Below are positions 1 to 10,573 of a DNA stretch of 64,000 nt, piece by piece. The stretch's first letter is position 1. Each line of letters opens with the position of its first letter. A program made the position numbers and the translations under genes. The notes below the pieces were generated by a model. The model saw only the letters and a list, made by a program, of their open reading frames with translations. It had not been told where the DNA came from and made no database searches. The DNA comes from Hyphomicrobiales bacterium (GTDB taxonomy: Bacteria > Pseudomonadota > Alphaproteobacteria > Rhizobiales > Rhizobiaceae). The stretch lies in assembly GCA_900466005.1 (NCBI GenBank), contig UEGQ01000002.1, positions 62,001-126,000 on the forward strand, given 5' to 3'.

Positions 1-1337
1 CTGTTGCGGAAAGGATTGAGCTCCTCCGGCGTCGGCTGATGCCCGCCGGCCTGGAAGATATTGGCTGCCTCGAAGATCAGGTCGCGCGCGCCTTCGTAGA
101 GAACGGTGCGTCTGTGCTGACTGCCGAGCCGATCGAAGATCGGGAAGCCGACACGCATCAGAGGTATGCCGAGCCGCTGGGCAGCCTGGCGGCCATGCGA
201 ATGCGTGACGAGAAGATCCGCACCCGCAGCCATGTCCTCGAGATCGGCGAGATCGCCGACCTGAACCGTCTCGGCCTGCACCTTCGCAAGGATCCCGCTG
301 CTGCCCGTCGTCGTCACGGCCGCGACGATCTCCGCACCAAGCCCGGTGAAGAAGGTCGAGAGCTGGTAAAGATGATCCGGCTCGGCGGCGATCGCGACCC
401 TCTTGCCACCGAAGTGGAAGTGGCCGTCGAGCAGCGCGTCCTGCAGTTGGGCACGGCGGCGGCGCACCTTCGCCGGCACACGATTTCCCGAAATCATCGC
501 CAGCATGGTGACGAAACGGTCGATCGCCTTCATGCCGACCAGTTGCTGGAAAAGCACGTAGGGCACGCCGGTTCTTGCCTGCAACGCCTCGGCCGCCGGA
601 CGCATGTGTTCGCCGATGGCGATCGCCTGGAAGCAGTCCCCGAGCGCGCGGATATCCTCCACCTTCGTTCCACCGTAGGTGGTCGGAATCCAGCGGTCAG
701 GCACAGTTCCGTCGAGCGCGCCGGAAATGTCCGGCAGGATGACGGGCTGCAAACCGAAGCTCTCGACGGTCTCGCGGATGAGCTCGATATCTGCGACGGT
801 GAGGTGCCAACCCGGCAGGATGGCCAGTTTTTTTGGATCGCGGGGTTGCTCGCCCGGCCGCGTGACCCCCTCGATCATGGAGGTTACCGCCTTCCCCCAG
901 CCTTCCTCGATGGCGCCGTCGAAATCCGGTGTGCTGGAGAGCACGACTTCGGTGTCGCCGAGGTCGTCTGCCCGGCGCATCCTGATCGCGGCGATGTCAC
1001 CGGCGAAATCCTCGCCCCTGGTCTCCACCAGCGCAGTCGTGCAGACGCCGATGAGACTCGGCTTGGTGCGGTTCTTGAGATTGAGGATTGCCTCTTCCAG
1101 GTGGTCGGCGCCGCCGAGGATCGTCGCCACCTCGTCCATCGCCGTCGTCTGCAACGGGATCGTCTCCTTGAAATGCCGGACAAACAGCACCAGCGCAAAG
1201 GAGGTGCAACCCTGGCTGCCGTGGAAGAGCGGCATGGCGCGATCGACTCCGAGATAGGCGAAGGCCGCTCCGAGCGGTTGCGAGGATTTCAGCGGATTGA
1301 TCGCCACTTGTCTCCTCTGCTGTACAATGCGCGCCAT
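1..1337 (-). CDS. nifN: Nitrogenase FeMo-cofactor scaffold subunit NifN (3' end beyond window)
   Basis: NifN pairs with NifE to form the scaffold on which the NifB product is matured to FeMo-cofactor. About 445 residues are visible, close to the usual full length of 440-470, so only a short C-terminal tail lies off the left edge. The N-terminus resembles NifK: SSQPLGAAFAYLG followed by FHGSQGCTSF, and it keeps the cluster-region Cys of GSQGC. The ATG (complement of 1335-1337) overlaps the nifE TGA in an ATGA arrangement, so the two are translationally coupled. A longer frame on the opposite strand is a GC-driven shadow. Family assignment is certain; the missing C-terminus cannot be judged. 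Confidence 0.95.
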   Translation of the reverse strand, partial: MARIVQQRRQVAINPLKSSQPLGAAFAYLGVDRAMPLFHGSQGCTSFALVLFVRHFKETIPLQTTAMDEVATILGGADHLEEAILNLKNRTKPSLIGVCTTALVETRGEDFAGDIAAIRMRRADDLGDTEVVLSSTPDFDGAIEEGWGKAVTSMIEGVTRPGEQPRDPKKLAILPGWHLTVADIELIRETVESFGLQPVILPDISGALDGTVPDRWIPTTYGGTKVEDIRALGDCFQAIAIGEHMRPAAEALQARTGVPYVLFQQLVGMKAIDRFVTMLAMISGNRVPAKVRRRRAQLQDALLDGHFHFGGKRVAIAAEPDHLYQLSTFFTGLGAEIVAAVTTTGSSGILAKVQAETVQVGDLADLEDMAAGADLLVTHSHGRQAAQRLGIPLMRVGFPIFDRLGSQHRRTVLYEGARDLIFEAANIFQAGGHQPTPEELNPFRN

Positions 1338-2842
1338 CAGCACTCTCCCATTTCATCGGTGACGGAGTTGACGAATTTCCGGAAGGCGCGGACAGGCGTT
1401 GCAGACATCGCCTCCTCCTTCCGGTCGCCCCCCGCAGGGGAGGCTGTCAGGTTACCCACCTCGTCCCAGGGCGAAGCCAACCGCACCGTCTCCCAGATCG
1501 GATTGTGGATCGCGATATCGATCTGGCGAACCAGCTCGACCATGCCGTCATAGCCGGCATAGGGATGGTGGCGCTCCTGGTTGATGTCGAGCCATGGCAT
1601 CTTCGCCTTGAGCGCGATGAACTGCGTGCGTCCGCCCGAGAGCATGATGTCGGCCTTGTGGTCGCAAAGCATGGTGTAAAGATCGCGCGGTGCCATGGAC
1701 TCGAAGGCGTGGTTCTCCTCCTTCAGCAACTGCTTGATGCGCTCCTTGTCCTCCGGCGTCGACTTCTTCACCGACGTTCCGACAATCTCCATGCCGATTT
1801 CCTGCAAGGCATGGACGATCGACCAGGATTTTACTCCGCCGGTGTTGAGCAGTACCCGCTTGCCGGCAAGACGCGGACGGAAAGCCTCGAGCCTGGCCCA
1901 GGCGATCGCCTCCTCCTCCGCGATCAGGCGTTCCGTCCGCTCCGCCAACGCCGGATCGGCCCCGCCTCGAACCAGCAGGCTGGCAAGCTGGCGCAGGGCC
2001 TCCGACGTGTCCGAGATTCCGTAGAAAGACCCTTCGAAATAGGGAATGCCGAAGCGCTCCTCCATCTTGCGGGCGAGATTGATGAGCGCGGTGGAACAGA
2101 CCATCATCGTCGCACGCGCCCGGTGAGCCGTCGCGATATCATGGTAGCGCGCATCACCGGGTATGCAGGCGCGGATCCGCATGCCGAGCCTCTCGAGCAG
2201 AGGTTTCACCAGCCAGAACTCACCGGAGAGATTGAATTCGCCGAGGATGTTGACGTCCATATCCGTGGCATCGTCGGGCTCCTCCGTCCCGATCACGTGG
2301 TCGAGGAGTGCCTCGCCCGCGAGCTTGTTGCCGAGGTTCTTCGAACCGACGAAGCCGGGCGCGTTGACCGGAACGACCGGCAGGCCGAACTTTTCGGAGG
2401 CGCGCCGGCAGACGGTCTCGATGTCGTCGCCGATCAGCGCGGTCACGCAGGTCGCGTAGACGAAGATCGCCGGCGGCGAAAAGGTTTCGGCGATCTCGCG
2501 GATCGCCCTGAATAGCTTGCGTTCCCCCTGCCCCATGACGATGTCGAGCTCGGTGAGATCGGTGGTGAAGCTCGTTCGCCAGAGGCTCGAGCCCGAGGAG
2601 GCGGCCCCGCGGTTATCCCAGCTGTTGCCCTCGCAGGCGAGCGGCGCATGGATCAGATGGGCAACGTCGGTGACCGGCTGCAGCACGATCTTGGCGCCGT
2701 CGAAGGCGCAGCCGCCGGCCGCCGCCCCCGGCGTCAGCGGCTTGGAGCAGCCCTTCTTGCGGGCTTTTTCGTCCTTGCCCCGGTTCTTGTCGCAACCGGG
2801 TTCGTTGAAGACATCCTCGATCTTCGCCTTCAATGCCGGCAT
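1337..2842 (-). CDS. nifE: Nitrogenase FeMo-cofactor scaffold subunit NifE
   Basis: 501-residue partner of NifN in the NifEN scaffold complex, homologous to NifD. The start is the ATG of MPALKAKIEDVF; the open frame continues upstream into nifK as noise. Visible marks are a Cys-rich N-terminus (EPGC, KKGC, GGCAFDGA), the APLACEGNSWDNRG segment, and the ATCVTALIGDDIE stretch that is standard for the NifD/E fold. It lies 65 bp downstream of nifK on the same strand and overlaps nifN by ATGA. No separate -24/-12 promoter is seen between nifK and nifE, so it is probably read through from nifH, via the strong hairpin at 2879-2901. Confidence 0.97.
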   Translation of the reverse strand: MPALKAKIEDVFNEPGCDKNRGKDEKARKKGCSKPLTPGAAAGGCAFDGAKIVLQPVTDVAHLIHAPLACEGNSWDNRGAASSGSSLWRTSFTTDLTELDIVMGQGERKLFRAIREIAETFSPPAIFVYATCVTALIGDDIETVCRRASEKFGLPVVPVNAPGFVGSKNLGNKLAGEALLDHVIGTEEPDDATDMDVNILGEFNLSGEFWLVKPLLERLGMRIRACIPGDARYHDIATAHRARATMMVCSTALINLARKMEERFGIPYFEGSFYGISDTSEALRQLASLLVRGGADPALAERTERLIAEEEAIAWARLEAFRPRLAGKRVLLNTGGVKSWSIVHALQEIGMEIVGTSVKKSTPEDKERIKQLLKEENHAFESMAPRDLYTMLCDHKADIMLSGGRTQFIALKAKMPWLDINQERHHPYAGYDGMVELVRQIDIAIHNPIWETVRLASPWDEVGNLTASPAGGDRKEEAMSATPVRAFRKFVNSVTDEMGEC

Positions 2843-2878
2843 CTGACCGTCTCCATCGTGAGAGTTCCAGGAATTGGA

Positions 2879-2901
2879 CCGGCCCCGAGGTGCGGGGCCG
2901 G
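2879..2901 (-). promoter_or_regulatory. Strong stem-loop between nifK and nifE
   Basis: CCGGCCCCG and CGGGGCCGG form a perfect 9-bp GC stem with a 5-base loop, 7 bases after the nifK stop. No U-run follows in the direction of transcription. It is therefore more likely an attenuating or 3'-end-stabilising hairpin that sets nifHDK mRNA above nifEN than a full rho-independent terminator. Confidence 0.6.
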
Positions 2902-2907
2902 CATGTT

Positions 2908-4449
2908 TCAGCGCGTCAGGTCGAAGGAGTAGTCGGTCTTCGACGGGACGATCGTCTCCCGGTCGTAGACGTCGAAGAACTTGTCGAGGATTGCGGTCAG
3001 CACGCGCAGGCCACCCTGGTAACCCATCAGCGGGAAGCGGTGATGGTGGTGGCGATCGAAGATCGGGAACATCAAGCGCAGCAGAGGGGTCCCGGTGTCG
3101 CGTTCGAGATACTTGCCATAGGAATTGCCGATCAGGAGGTCGACCGGCTCGGTGAAGAGCAGCGAGCGCATCGCCCACAGATCCTTGCCCGGCCAGACCT
3201 GACAATCCTTGCCGAAGGGCGAGGAGGCGAAGAGCTCCTTCATCTCTGCTTCCCAGGCAGGCGTGCCATTGGTGGCGAGGCAATGGGTGGGCTCGCCACC
3301 GGTTTCCAGAATGAAGCGCGCCATGCCATACACGAAATCCGGATCGCCGTAGATCGCGTATTTCTTGCCGTGCAGGTAGGCCTGGCTGTCGGCCATGGCA
3401 TCGACAAGACGTCCACGCTCCATGCGAAGTTCCTCCGGGATTTCCTTGCCGGTCATCTCCGAAACCTTCATCAGCAGGTCGTCGGTGCCGCGAACGCCGA
3501 GCGGATAGTGGAGTGAGGCCGTCTTCTGGCCGACCTCCTTGCAGTAGTCCTCGGTCTTGCGGGTATTGTAATGCTGCAGCGACAGCGTCCATTCGGCGTT
3601 CAGCGCATCCTTGACGTCATCGATCTTCGTGCCGCCGTCATACATGCGGTATTCGCCGTCGGAGGGCGTATCGTATTGGTCGGAGGCGTCCTGAATGAAG
3701 GTGTAATCGACCCCCATCAACGACAATATGCGCTTCAGTTCACGGTTGTTGCCGACACAGAAACCGTCAAAGCCCGGAATGAGGTTGAATCGCCCCTTGA
3801 TTTCGGTGCGTGGCTGGCCTTTCCAGAAATGTTCGAACACCCCGCGGACCATGTTGTCGTAGCCGTCGACATGGCTGCCGACAAAGGCCGGCGTATGGGC
3901 GAACGGCACGTCGTAATCGGCCGGCACCGAGCCTTCATTCTTGGCATTCTCGATGAAGCTGCGCAGGTCGTCGCCGATGACTTCCGCCATGCAGGTGGTC
4001 GAGACCGCGATCATCTTCGGCCCGTAGAGCGTGTAGGTGTTGGCAAGTCCGTCGATCATGTTCTTCAAGCCGCCGAAGACAGCGGCATCCTCCGTCATCG
4101 AGGAGGAGACAGCGGACGAAGGCTCCTTGAAATGGCGGGAAAGGTGCGAGCGGTAATAGGCGACGCAGCCTTGCGAGCCATGGACGAAAGACATGGTCTT
4201 TTCGAAGCCGGCGGCCGCGAAGACGGCACCGAGCGGCTGGCAAGCCTTGGCCGGATTGACGACGAGCGCCTCGCGGGCAAGGTTCTTCTCGCGATAGTCC
4301 CAGCTCTTCGTGAATTCGCGCTGGTCGTCAACCCATTCGCCCGGATGCGGGCATTCAAACATTTCCTTCTTGCTTTTCAGCATCTCGATGTATTCCGGCT
4401 CGCGGAAGAGCGGGGCGTGATCGAGCACTTTCTCGGCGGACTGCGGCAT
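2908..4449 (-). CDS. nifK: Nitrogenase MoFe protein beta subunit NifK
   Basis: 513-residue beta chain of dinitrogenase, which forms the alpha2-beta2 MoFe protein and shares the P-cluster with NifD. The three beta P-cluster cysteines are at residues 70 (AKACQPLG), 95 (HGSQGC) and 153 (VSTTC), the same numbers as in the Azotobacter enzyme. The length is typical for alphaproteobacteria. The gene lies 151 bp after nifD with a GC-rich imperfect stem-loop in the gap, and is followed by the 9-bp hairpin before nifE. It should be expressed from the nifH promoter under NifA and sigma-54. Confidence 0.98.
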   Translation of the reverse strand: MPQSAEKVLDHAPLFREPEYIEMLKSKKEMFECPHPGEWVDDQREFTKSWDYREKNLAREALVVNPAKACQPLGAVFAAAGFEKTMSFVHGSQGCVAYYRSHLSRHFKEPSSAVSSSMTEDAAVFGGLKNMIDGLANTYTLYGPKMIAVSTTCMAEVIGDDLRSFIENAKNEGSVPADYDVPFAHTPAFVGSHVDGYDNMVRGVFEHFWKGQPRTEIKGRFNLIPGFDGFCVGNNRELKRILSLMGVDYTFIQDASDQYDTPSDGEYRMYDGGTKIDDVKDALNAEWTLSLQHYNTRKTEDYCKEVGQKTASLHYPLGVRGTDDLLMKVSEMTGKEIPEELRMERGRLVDAMADSQAYLHGKKYAIYGDPDFVYGMARFILETGGEPTHCLATNGTPAWEAEMKELFASSPFGKDCQVWPGKDLWAMRSLLFTEPVDLLIGNSYGKYLERDTGTPLLRLMFPIFDRHHHHRFPLMGYQGGLRVLTAILDKFFDVYDRETIVPSKTDYSFDLTR

Positions 4450-4562
4450 GACTGGTCACCTCCATCCTGCGGGCCGCGCCATACGGCGGCTCCGGGACAA
4501 ATGACGTTTCGACTGATCCCGACAGGTTTGTCCCGCGGGCGTTTTCATTCCGGATCGGCCCT

Positions 4563-4581
4563 GGGGCCGGACCTCCGCCCC
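4563..4581 (-). promoter_or_regulatory. Imperfect stem-loop in nifD-nifK gap
   Basis: In the 151-bp gap between nifD and nifK, GGGGCGGA can pair with TCCGGCCCC (one bulged base, very tight loop). No U-run follows. It may modulate mRNA stability; the tight loop makes this a weak call. Confidence 0.3.
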
Positions 4582-4600
4582 GGGGGCGAAAGCCAACCGC

Positions 4601-6112
4601 TCATTCGGCGGCAATCGGCAGCGGCAGCGGCTGTTTCTTCTTCCACGGAGCGTCGTAGAGGCCCCAGACCGGATTGTTGATCGCGAGATCCATGTCGCGC
4701 GCGAAGATCGCGAAGCCGTCATAGCCGTGATACGGGCCGGAATAGTCCCAGCTGTGCATCTGGCGGAACGGAATGCCCATCTTCTGGACCGGATACTTTT
4801 CCTTGATGCCAGAGCCGACGAGATCGGGCCGGATCCCCTCGATGAACTTCTCCAGTTCATAGCCGGTCACGTCGTCGTAGATCAGCGTGCCGTTCTTCAC
4901 GTAGTGGCTGGTGCGCTGGTAATCGTCGTTGTGGCCGAACTCGTAGCCTGTGCCGACGATCTCCATGCCGAGATCTTCATAGGCGGTGATCACGTGGCGG
5001 GGGCGAAGGCCGCCGACATAGAGCATCACCGTCTTGCCCTCGAGACGCGGGCGGAACCTCTCGATCACCGCATCGACCAAAGGGCGGTACTTGGCGATCA
5101 CCGCTTCCGCATTGGCCTCGATCTCCGGGCCGAAATGCTTGGCAATCTTGCGTAGGCTGGCTTCGATCTGGGAGGGACCGAAGAAGTTGTATTCCGTCCA
5201 GGCGATGCCGTATTTCTCTTCCATGTGGCGGCAGATGTAGTTCATCGACCGGTAGCAGTGGATGAGGTTGAGCCTGGCCTTCGGCGCCCGCTCGATCTCG
5301 GCAAGCGTCGCATCGCCCGACCAGTTGCCGACCACGCGCAGGCCCATTTCCTCGAGCAGGATGCGGGAAGCCCAGGCATCGCCGCCGATATTGTAGTCGC
5401 CGATGATGTTGACGTCGTAGGGGCCGGTCTCGAATTCGGCATGCTTGTCTTCGCCGGAGAACACCCAGTCGCGGATCGCGTCATTGGCGATGTGGTGGCC
5501 GAGGGACTGCGACACGCCGCGGAAACCTTCGCAGCGCACCGGCACGATGGTCTTGTTGATCTCTTTCTTCTTCTTGCGCGACACTGCTTCGATGTCGTCG
5601 CCGATCAGGCCGATCGGACATTCGGACTGGATCGTCACGCCGTTGTTCAGCGGAAAGAGTGCCTGGATCTCGTCGATGACCTTTTCGAGCTTCTTGTCGC
5701 CACCGAAAACGATGTCCTTCTCCTGAAAGTCGGAGGTGAACTGCATGGTGACGAAGGTGTCAATGCCGGTCGTGCCGATGTAGTAATTGCGGCGCTGGGA
5801 CCAGGAATACTGGCCGCAGCCGACCGGTCCATGGCTGATGTGGACCATGTCCTTGACCGGTCCCCAGACAACGCCCTTGGACCCGGCATAAGCGCAGCCG
5901 CGGATGGTCATCACGCCCGGGATGGACTTGATGTTGGATTTCACGTCGCACTCGGAAAGAGCCTTACCCTCTTCCGCGTCGACCTCGTCGCCCGCCTTGG
6001 CGACGTTCAGATGCTTCTTGCGGCGCTTGGCCGTCTTGTCCGGATAATGCGACAGCACTTCCTCGATGAGCTTTTCGTGGAGTCCGCTGTCGTTTTCATA
6101 ATCGAGGCTCAT
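4601..6112 (-). CDS. nifD: Nitrogenase MoFe protein alpha subunit NifD
   Basis: 503-residue alpha chain of dinitrogenase, carrying the FeMo-cofactor site. P-cluster cysteines are at residues 73 (RGCAYAG), 99 (GPVGCG) and 165 ([11 protein letters not shown]). The cofactor ligands are Cys286 in [10 protein letters not shown] and His453 in [11 protein letters not shown]. The catalytic-pocket SLGHHIAND motif is intact at about 204-212. The molybdenum type is supported by nifEN and nifV nearby. It is the second gene after nifH, separated by 85 bp that contain two stem-loops. All key residues are present, so the enzyme should be functional. Confidence 0.98.
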   Translation of the reverse strand: MSLDYENDSGLHEKLIEEVLSHYPDKTAKRRKKHLNVAKAGDEVDAEEGKALSECDVKSNIKSIPGVMTIRGCAYAGSKGVVWGPVKDMVHISHGPVGCGQYSWSQRRNYYIGTTGIDTFVTMQFTSDFQEKDIVFGGDKKLEKVIDEIQALFPLNNGVTIQSECPIGLIGDDIEAVSRKKKKEINKTIVPVRCEGFRGVSQSLGHHIANDAIRDWVFSGEDKHAEFETGPYDVNIIGDYNIGGDAWASRILLEEMGLRVVGNWSGDATLAEIERAPKARLNLIHCYRSMNYICRHMEEKYGIAWTEYNFFGPSQIEASLRKIAKHFGPEIEANAEAVIAKYRPLVDAVIERFRPRLEGKTVMLYVGGLRPRHVITAYEDLGMEIVGTGYEFGHNDDYQRTSHYVKNGTLIYDDVTGYELEKFIEGIRPDLVGSGIKEKYPVQKMGIPFRQMHSWDYSGPYHGYDGFAIFARDMDLAINNPVWGLYDAPWKKKQPLPLPIAAE

Positions 6113-6133
6113 GGCTTGCGATCCCTCGCTGGT

Positions 6134-6180
6134 GGCGGCGTGCCGCCGTTTCGACTGGAGCGCCGGGTCAAGGCCGGCGC
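6134..6180 (-). promoter_or_regulatory. Two stem-loops between nifH and nifD
   Basis: The 85-bp nifH-nifD gap holds two GC stem-loops. At 6160-6180, GCGCCGG and CCGGCGC form a perfect 7-bp stem with a 7-base loop. At 6134-6147, GGCGG and CCGCC pair around a short loop. Hairpins here are commonly linked to extra nifH transcript over nifDK, which fits the excess of Fe protein that nitrogenase needs; that role is inferred. Confidence 0.5.
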
Positions 6181-6197
6181 CCGGTTGAATCCTTCGC

Positions 6198-7217
<1,020 letters not shown>

Positions 7218-7286
7218 CTAGATTTTTCTCTTTTGAATCATCATGTTAGCCTTTTCGACCGGCGAGACTTGGGCACGACATCGCTC

Positions 7287-7302
7287 TGTCGCAGACGCGA
7301 CA
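7287..7302. promoter_or_regulatory. NifA upstream activator site 1 (nifH/iscN)
   Basis: TGTCGCAGACGCGACA is a perfect TGT-N10-ACA NifA site. It lies roughly 125 bp upstream of the predicted nifH start and roughly 155 bp upstream of the predicted iscN start, so it can serve both directions. The gene-free gap 7089-7478 otherwise holds the two promoters, a second site and the nifH leader. Confidence 0.85.
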
Positions 7303-7362
7303 AACCCGACAGGGCTCGACGTTTTTGTAGGAAGCCGACAGCGCCTGTCGAATTGAAGACGT

Positions 7363-7378
7363 TGTCGCAAAGCCGACA
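7363..7378. promoter_or_regulatory. NifA upstream activator site 2 (nifH/iscN)
   Basis: TGTCGCAAAGCCGACA is a second perfect TGT-N10-ACA site in the divergent region, about 80 bp upstream of the predicted iscN transcription start. Confidence 0.85.
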
Positions 7379-7423
7379 AGACGGACTTCCCCCATGTGAC
7401 TGTTATTCCAAGGTCTTTTTCTC

Positions 7424-7439
7424 TGGCATGGCTGATGCA
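7424..7439 (+). promoter_or_regulatory. Sigma-54 promoter of iscN-nifUSV operon
   Basis: TGGCATGGCTGATGCA keeps the GG and GC doublets at the -24/-12 spacing. It lies 39 bases before the iscN ATG and downstream of both NifA sites. Confidence 0.7.
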
Positions 7440-7478
7440 TGGCGTTTCGCGTCGTCCTGCAAAACGGAGAAACGTGCC

Positions 7479-7799
7479 ATGATCACTCTGACCGAGAATG
7501 CCATTTCCGCCGTCAAGTCCGCCCTCTCGAAGGCTGCCGAGCCCGCCGAAGGGCTTCGCATCATGGTCGAAGCGGGCGGCTGTGCCGGCTTCAAATACAT
7601 GATGGGGTTGGAATCGACCGTCCGACACGGTGATGCGGTGATCGACGCCGACGGGGTCAAGGTCTTCGTCGACGACCGCTCCCAGCCGCATGTCGCCGGC
7701 ATGACCATCGATTTCGTCACCGGTCTCGAATCCTCGGGCTTCGTCTTCGATAATCCCAATGCCGCGGACAAATGCGCCTGCGGCAAGTCCTTCAGCTGA
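7479..7799 (+). CDS. iscN: Nif-associated A-type Fe-S carrier IscN (HesB/IscA family)
   Basis: 106-residue A-type Fe-S carrier protein. The conserved cysteines are GGCAGFKY (about residue 35) and the C-terminal CACGKSFS pair, which bind an iron or Fe-S cluster for delivery to nitrogenase proteins. The start is the ATG of MITLTENAIS, after GGAG; the open frame extends further upstream but crosses the promoter. The iscN-nifU-nifS order matches that known from Rhizobium etli. Its own sigma-54 promoter and the shared NifA sites put it in the nif regulon. The identity is clear from family motifs and context. Confidence 0.93.
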   Translation: MITLTENAISAVKSALSKAAEPAEGLRIMVEAGGCAGFKYMMGLESTVRHGDAVIDADGVKVFVDDRSQPHVAGMTIDFVTGLESSGFVFDNPNAADKCACGKSFS

Positions 7800-7812
7800 G
7801 CGAGGGACGGCG

Positions 7813-8205
7813 ATGCCGGAACAAAGCCGCGCGACGCGCATCACACTGTTCGACGGCCTCCGCGGCCGCTCCCCCCTCGCCTCGCCCCGCCCTGTGCCGA
7901 CGATCGTGCCGACGGCGCCGGAGCAACCGCCGGAAACGGAAGAGGCGCTCGACGGCCCTACCCTTCGGGCAGCCCTGATCGCCCGTCGTCGCCCGCTGAT
8001 CGAGGCCGCGCTGGAGACGATCCGCCCGAACCTCAAACGTGACGGCGGCGATTGCCAGCTGATCAAGATCGAGGGAGAGGCGGTCTTCGTGCGGCTGACC
8101 GGCGCCTGTGTCGGGTGCCAGCTCGCCTCCGTGACCGTCGCCGGTGTTCGCCAAAGACTGGTCGAAGCGGTCGGAATGCCGCTGCGGGTCATTCCCGTCG
8201 AGTGA
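7813..8205 (+). CDS. nifU: NifU-type Fe-S scaffold, short form (NFU domain only)
   Basis: 130-residue protein made of a roughly 50-residue low-complexity N-terminus rich in Pro and Arg, and a C-terminal NFU domain (about residues 55-130). The cluster-binding motif is ACVGCQLASVT, with the two Cys in CxxC. Full-length NifU of Azotobacter has three domains (IscU-like, ferredoxin-like, NFU); this is the shortened rhizobial form lacking the first two. Start is the ATG after GAGGGACGGCG. It lies 13 bases after iscN and 11 bases before nifS, so it is one transcript. It probably receives sulfur from NifS and transfers clusters to nitrogenase components. Confidence 0.9.
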   Translation: MPEQSRATRITLFDGLRGRSPLASPRPVPTIVPTAPEQPPETEEALDGPTLRAALIARRRPLIEAALETIRPNLKRDGGDCQLIKIEGEAVFVRLTGACVGCQLASVTVAGVRQRLVEAVGMPLRVIPVE

Positions 8206-8216
8206 GGGTGATCGCG

Positions 8217-9392
8217 ATGCGCGCCGTCTATCTGGACCACAACGCCACGACGCGGATCGATCCGGTGGTCGTCGAGGCGATGCTGCCCTTCCTCGGGGAG
8301 AGCTTCGGCAATCCCTCATCGTACCACGCCTTCGGCGCGGCAGCTTTCAGCGCCGTGCGGAAGGCGCGACGGCAGGTCCAGACGCTGATCGGTGCCGCAA
8401 ACGACAGCGAGATCGTCTTCACGTCCGGCGGAACCGAGAGCGACAATACGGTCCTTCTCAGCGCGCTTGCGGCCCTTGCCCCGCGCAACGAAATCATCGT
8501 GTCCGCCGTCGAGCACCCGGCCGTCCTGGCGCTCTGCGAACGGCTGGAGGCGGAGGGACGCGCCGGGGTGCACCGCATTCCCGTCGACCGCTGCGGCCGC
8601 ATCGACGTCGCGGCCTACGAGCATGCTTTGTGCGAACGCACCGCCGTCGTCTCGTTCATGTGGGCGAACAACGAGACCGGCACGCTGTTTCCCGTCGAAA
8701 CCCTCGCCGAGAAGGCGAAAGCCGCCGGCGCCCTCTTCCACACCGACGCGGTGCAGGCGGCGGGACGGGTGCCAATCCGGGCGGAAGAAACCGCCATTTC
8801 CATGATGAGCCTTTCCGCTCACAAGATCGCCGGGCCGAAGGGCATCGGCGCTCTCTATGTTCGGAGCGAGACACCGTTTTATCCCCTGATCCTCGGCGGA
8901 CGGCAGGAACGCAACCGCCGCGGCGGAACAGAAAACGTGCCGGCGATCGTCGGCTTCGGCGAAGCGGCCGAACGCGCCGCATCGAGACTGGAAAGCGAAG
9001 CGAGGCGGATGAAGGCGCTGCGCGACCGGCTGGAACAGGGCTTGCTGGGTACGGTCCCCGGTGCCCGCGTCAATGGCGATCCGACGGCGCGGCTCGCGAA
9101 TACCTGCAACATCGCCTTTGAGGACGTCGACGGCGATGGTCTCCTGGCGCTCCTTGCGCGCGAAGGCATTGCCTGTTCTTCCGGCTCAGCCTGTTCCGCC
9201 GGCTCCATGCAGCCGAGCCATGTCCTGCAGGCGATGGCCGTACCGGCGAGCCACCTCGGCGGCGCCGTCCGCTTTTCTCTCGGACGAGACAACGACGACA
9301 GCGATATCGACCACGTGCTCGCCGTGCTGCCGCCACTGGTGATGCGGCTGAGGCAACCCGCCGGCGCGCGGAAGGTCGCACGGGCCGGATGA
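8217..9392 (+). CDS. nifS: Nitrogenase-specific cysteine desulfurase NifS
   Basis: 391-residue PLP-dependent enzyme that removes sulfur from cysteine for Fe-S cluster assembly. The PLP lysine is in SAHKIAGPKG (about residue 203). The catalytic cysteine is in SSGSACSAGSMQPSHVL (about residue 326). The N-terminal YLDHNATT motif is also present. An in-frame GTG three codons upstream is an alternative start. Its TGA overlaps the nifV start, which implies coupled translation. It acts with IscN, NifU and CysE encoded in the same run. Confidence 0.97.
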   Translation: MRAVYLDHNATTRIDPVVVEAMLPFLGESFGNPSSYHAFGAAAFSAVRKARRQVQTLIGAANDSEIVFTSGGTESDNTVLLSALAALAPRNEIIVSAVEHPAVLALCERLEAEGRAGVHRIPVDRCGRIDVAAYEHALCERTAVVSFMWANNETGTLFPVETLAEKAKAAGALFHTDAVQAAGRVPIRAEETAISMMSLSAHKIAGPKGIGALYVRSETPFYPLILGGRQERNRRGGTENVPAIVGFGEAAERAASRLESEARRMKALRDRLEQGLLGTVPGARVNGDPTARLANTCNIAFEDVDGDGLLALLAREGIACSSGSACSAGSMQPSHVLQAMAVPASHLGGAVRFSLGRDNDDSDIDHVLAVLPPLVMRLRQPAGARKVARAG

Positions 9393-10573
9393 TGAAAGAG
9401 ACCATGATGGGATCACCCAACCACCCCGCCGTCTTTCTGAACGACACGACCCTTCGTGACGGCGAGCAGACGCCGGGCGTCGCCTTCTCCGTGGCCGAGA
9501 AGGCGGCGATCGCCGAAGCGATCGCCGCGGCCGGCGTTCCGGAGATCGAGGCAGGCACGCCGGCCATGGGCGAGGAAGAGATCGCGGCGATCCGCACCAT
9601 CGTGGCGCGCCGACTGCCGCTCCGGGTCATGGCCTGGTGCCGCATGACCGAAGAGGACCTGGACGCCGCGCTGAAGACCGGCGTCGAGGCGGTCAACCTC
9701 TCGCTGCCCGCCTCCGATCTCCAGCTGTCCGCCAAGCTCGGCATTGGTCGCAGCGAAGCCCTCGACCGGATCGACCGCGTGACGCGCCGCGCCACCGCCT
9801 TCGGTCTCTTCGTCGCCATAGGGTGCGAGGACGCCTCGCGCGCCGACCCCGGCCATCTGCGGAACGTCGCCGCTGTCGCCGCCGCGGCGGGAGCGCAACG
9901 ACTGCGCCTTGCCGATACGGTCGGCATCCTCGATCCCTTCTCCACGATGGCGCTCGTCCAGCCGCTGGCGGAGGCCGGCCTGATCGACGTCGAATTCCAC
10001 GGCCATGACGATTTCGGGCTGGCGACAGCCAATACCCTGGCCGCCTTCCGCGCCGGGGCGAAGCATCTTTCCGTCACCGTCTCGGGGCTCGGCGAACGCG
10101 CCGGAAACGCCGCGCTCGAAGAGGTTGCGGCAATCCTGGCGCTGAAGGAGGCCGTCGCGACCGGAATAGACCTCTCGGCGCTGAAGGACCTTGCCGAACT
10201 GGTCGCCCGCTGTTCGGGACGCCGACTGCCGCCCTCGCAGGCAATCACCGGAGGCGACGTCTTCACACACGAATCCGGCATCCACGTCGCGGGCCTCCTC
10301 AGCGACCGGCGTACCTATCAGGGCCTCGATCCGGAACCTTTCGGGCGCGGTCACGAGATCGCCATCGGCAAGCATTCCGGGACAAAAGCGCTTGCCTACG
10401 TGCTGGCGGACCACGACCGCGGGTGTGAACCGGCGCTCCTGGCGCGGCTGATGCCCGAGATTCGCCGCCGCGCGGTGATGACGAAAAAGCCGGTGCCCCC
10501 CGAGGTATTGCTCGAACTCTACGATCGGGCAGCGACGCATCAGGACCGGGAGGGACAGCCATGTCGTTCGTGA
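9389..10573 (+). CDS. nifV: Homocitrate synthase NifV
   Basis: 394-residue enzyme that condenses acetyl-CoA and 2-oxoglutarate to (R)-homocitrate, the organic part of FeMo-cofactor. Family marks are [16 protein letters not shown] near the N-terminus, [14 protein letters not shown] with the metal-binding His residues, and [15 protein letters not shown]. It overlaps nifS by 4 bases and cysE by 13. Many strictly symbiotic rhizobia lack nifV and take homocitrate from the plant, so an intact copy argues for nitrogen fixation outside a host. Several ATG codons near the start (residues 1, 2, 6, 7) leave the exact N-terminus open. Confidence 0.96.
   Translation: MMKETMMGSPNHPAVFLNDTTLRDGEQTPGVAFSVAEKAAIAEAIAAAGVPEIEAGTPAMGEEEIAAIRTIVARRLPLRVMAWCRMTEEDLDAALKTGVEAVNLSLPASDLQLSAKLGIGRSEALDRIDRVTRRATAFGLFVAIGCEDASRADPGHLRNVAAVAAAAGAQRLRLADTVGILDPFSTMALVQPLAEAGLIDVEFHGHDDFGLATANTLAAFRAGAKHLSVTVSGLGERAGNAALEEVAAILALKEAVATGIDLSALKDLAELVARCSGRRLPPSQAITGGDVFTHESGIHVAGLLSDRRTYQGLDPEPFGRGHEIAIGKHSGTKALAYVLADHDRGCEPALLARLMPEIRRRAVMTKKPVPPEVLLELYDRAATHQDREGQPCRS

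Noticed and set aside
39..1553. 504-codon plus-strand open frame opposite nifN
   Set aside because: Shadow of nifN; no family resemblance and it crosses the nifN-nifE junction.
2843..3592. 250-codon N-terminal extension of nifE
   Set aside because: It overlaps nifK in another frame and has no similarity to NifE; the ATG at 2842 gives a normal NifE.
7271..7286. Third sigma-54 promoter in the nifH-iscN gap
   Set aside because: GGGCACGACATCGCT has the GC doublet one base out of register, so it does not fit -24/-12 spacing.
7325..7340. Additional NifA site TGT...ACA in the nifH-iscN gap
   Set aside because: The spacer is nine bases instead of ten, unlike the four good sites.
7218..8240. 340-codon minus-strand frame over the nifH-iscN control region and nifU
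   Set aside because: It spans both sigma-54 promoters and NifA sites and antisenses two clear nif genes.
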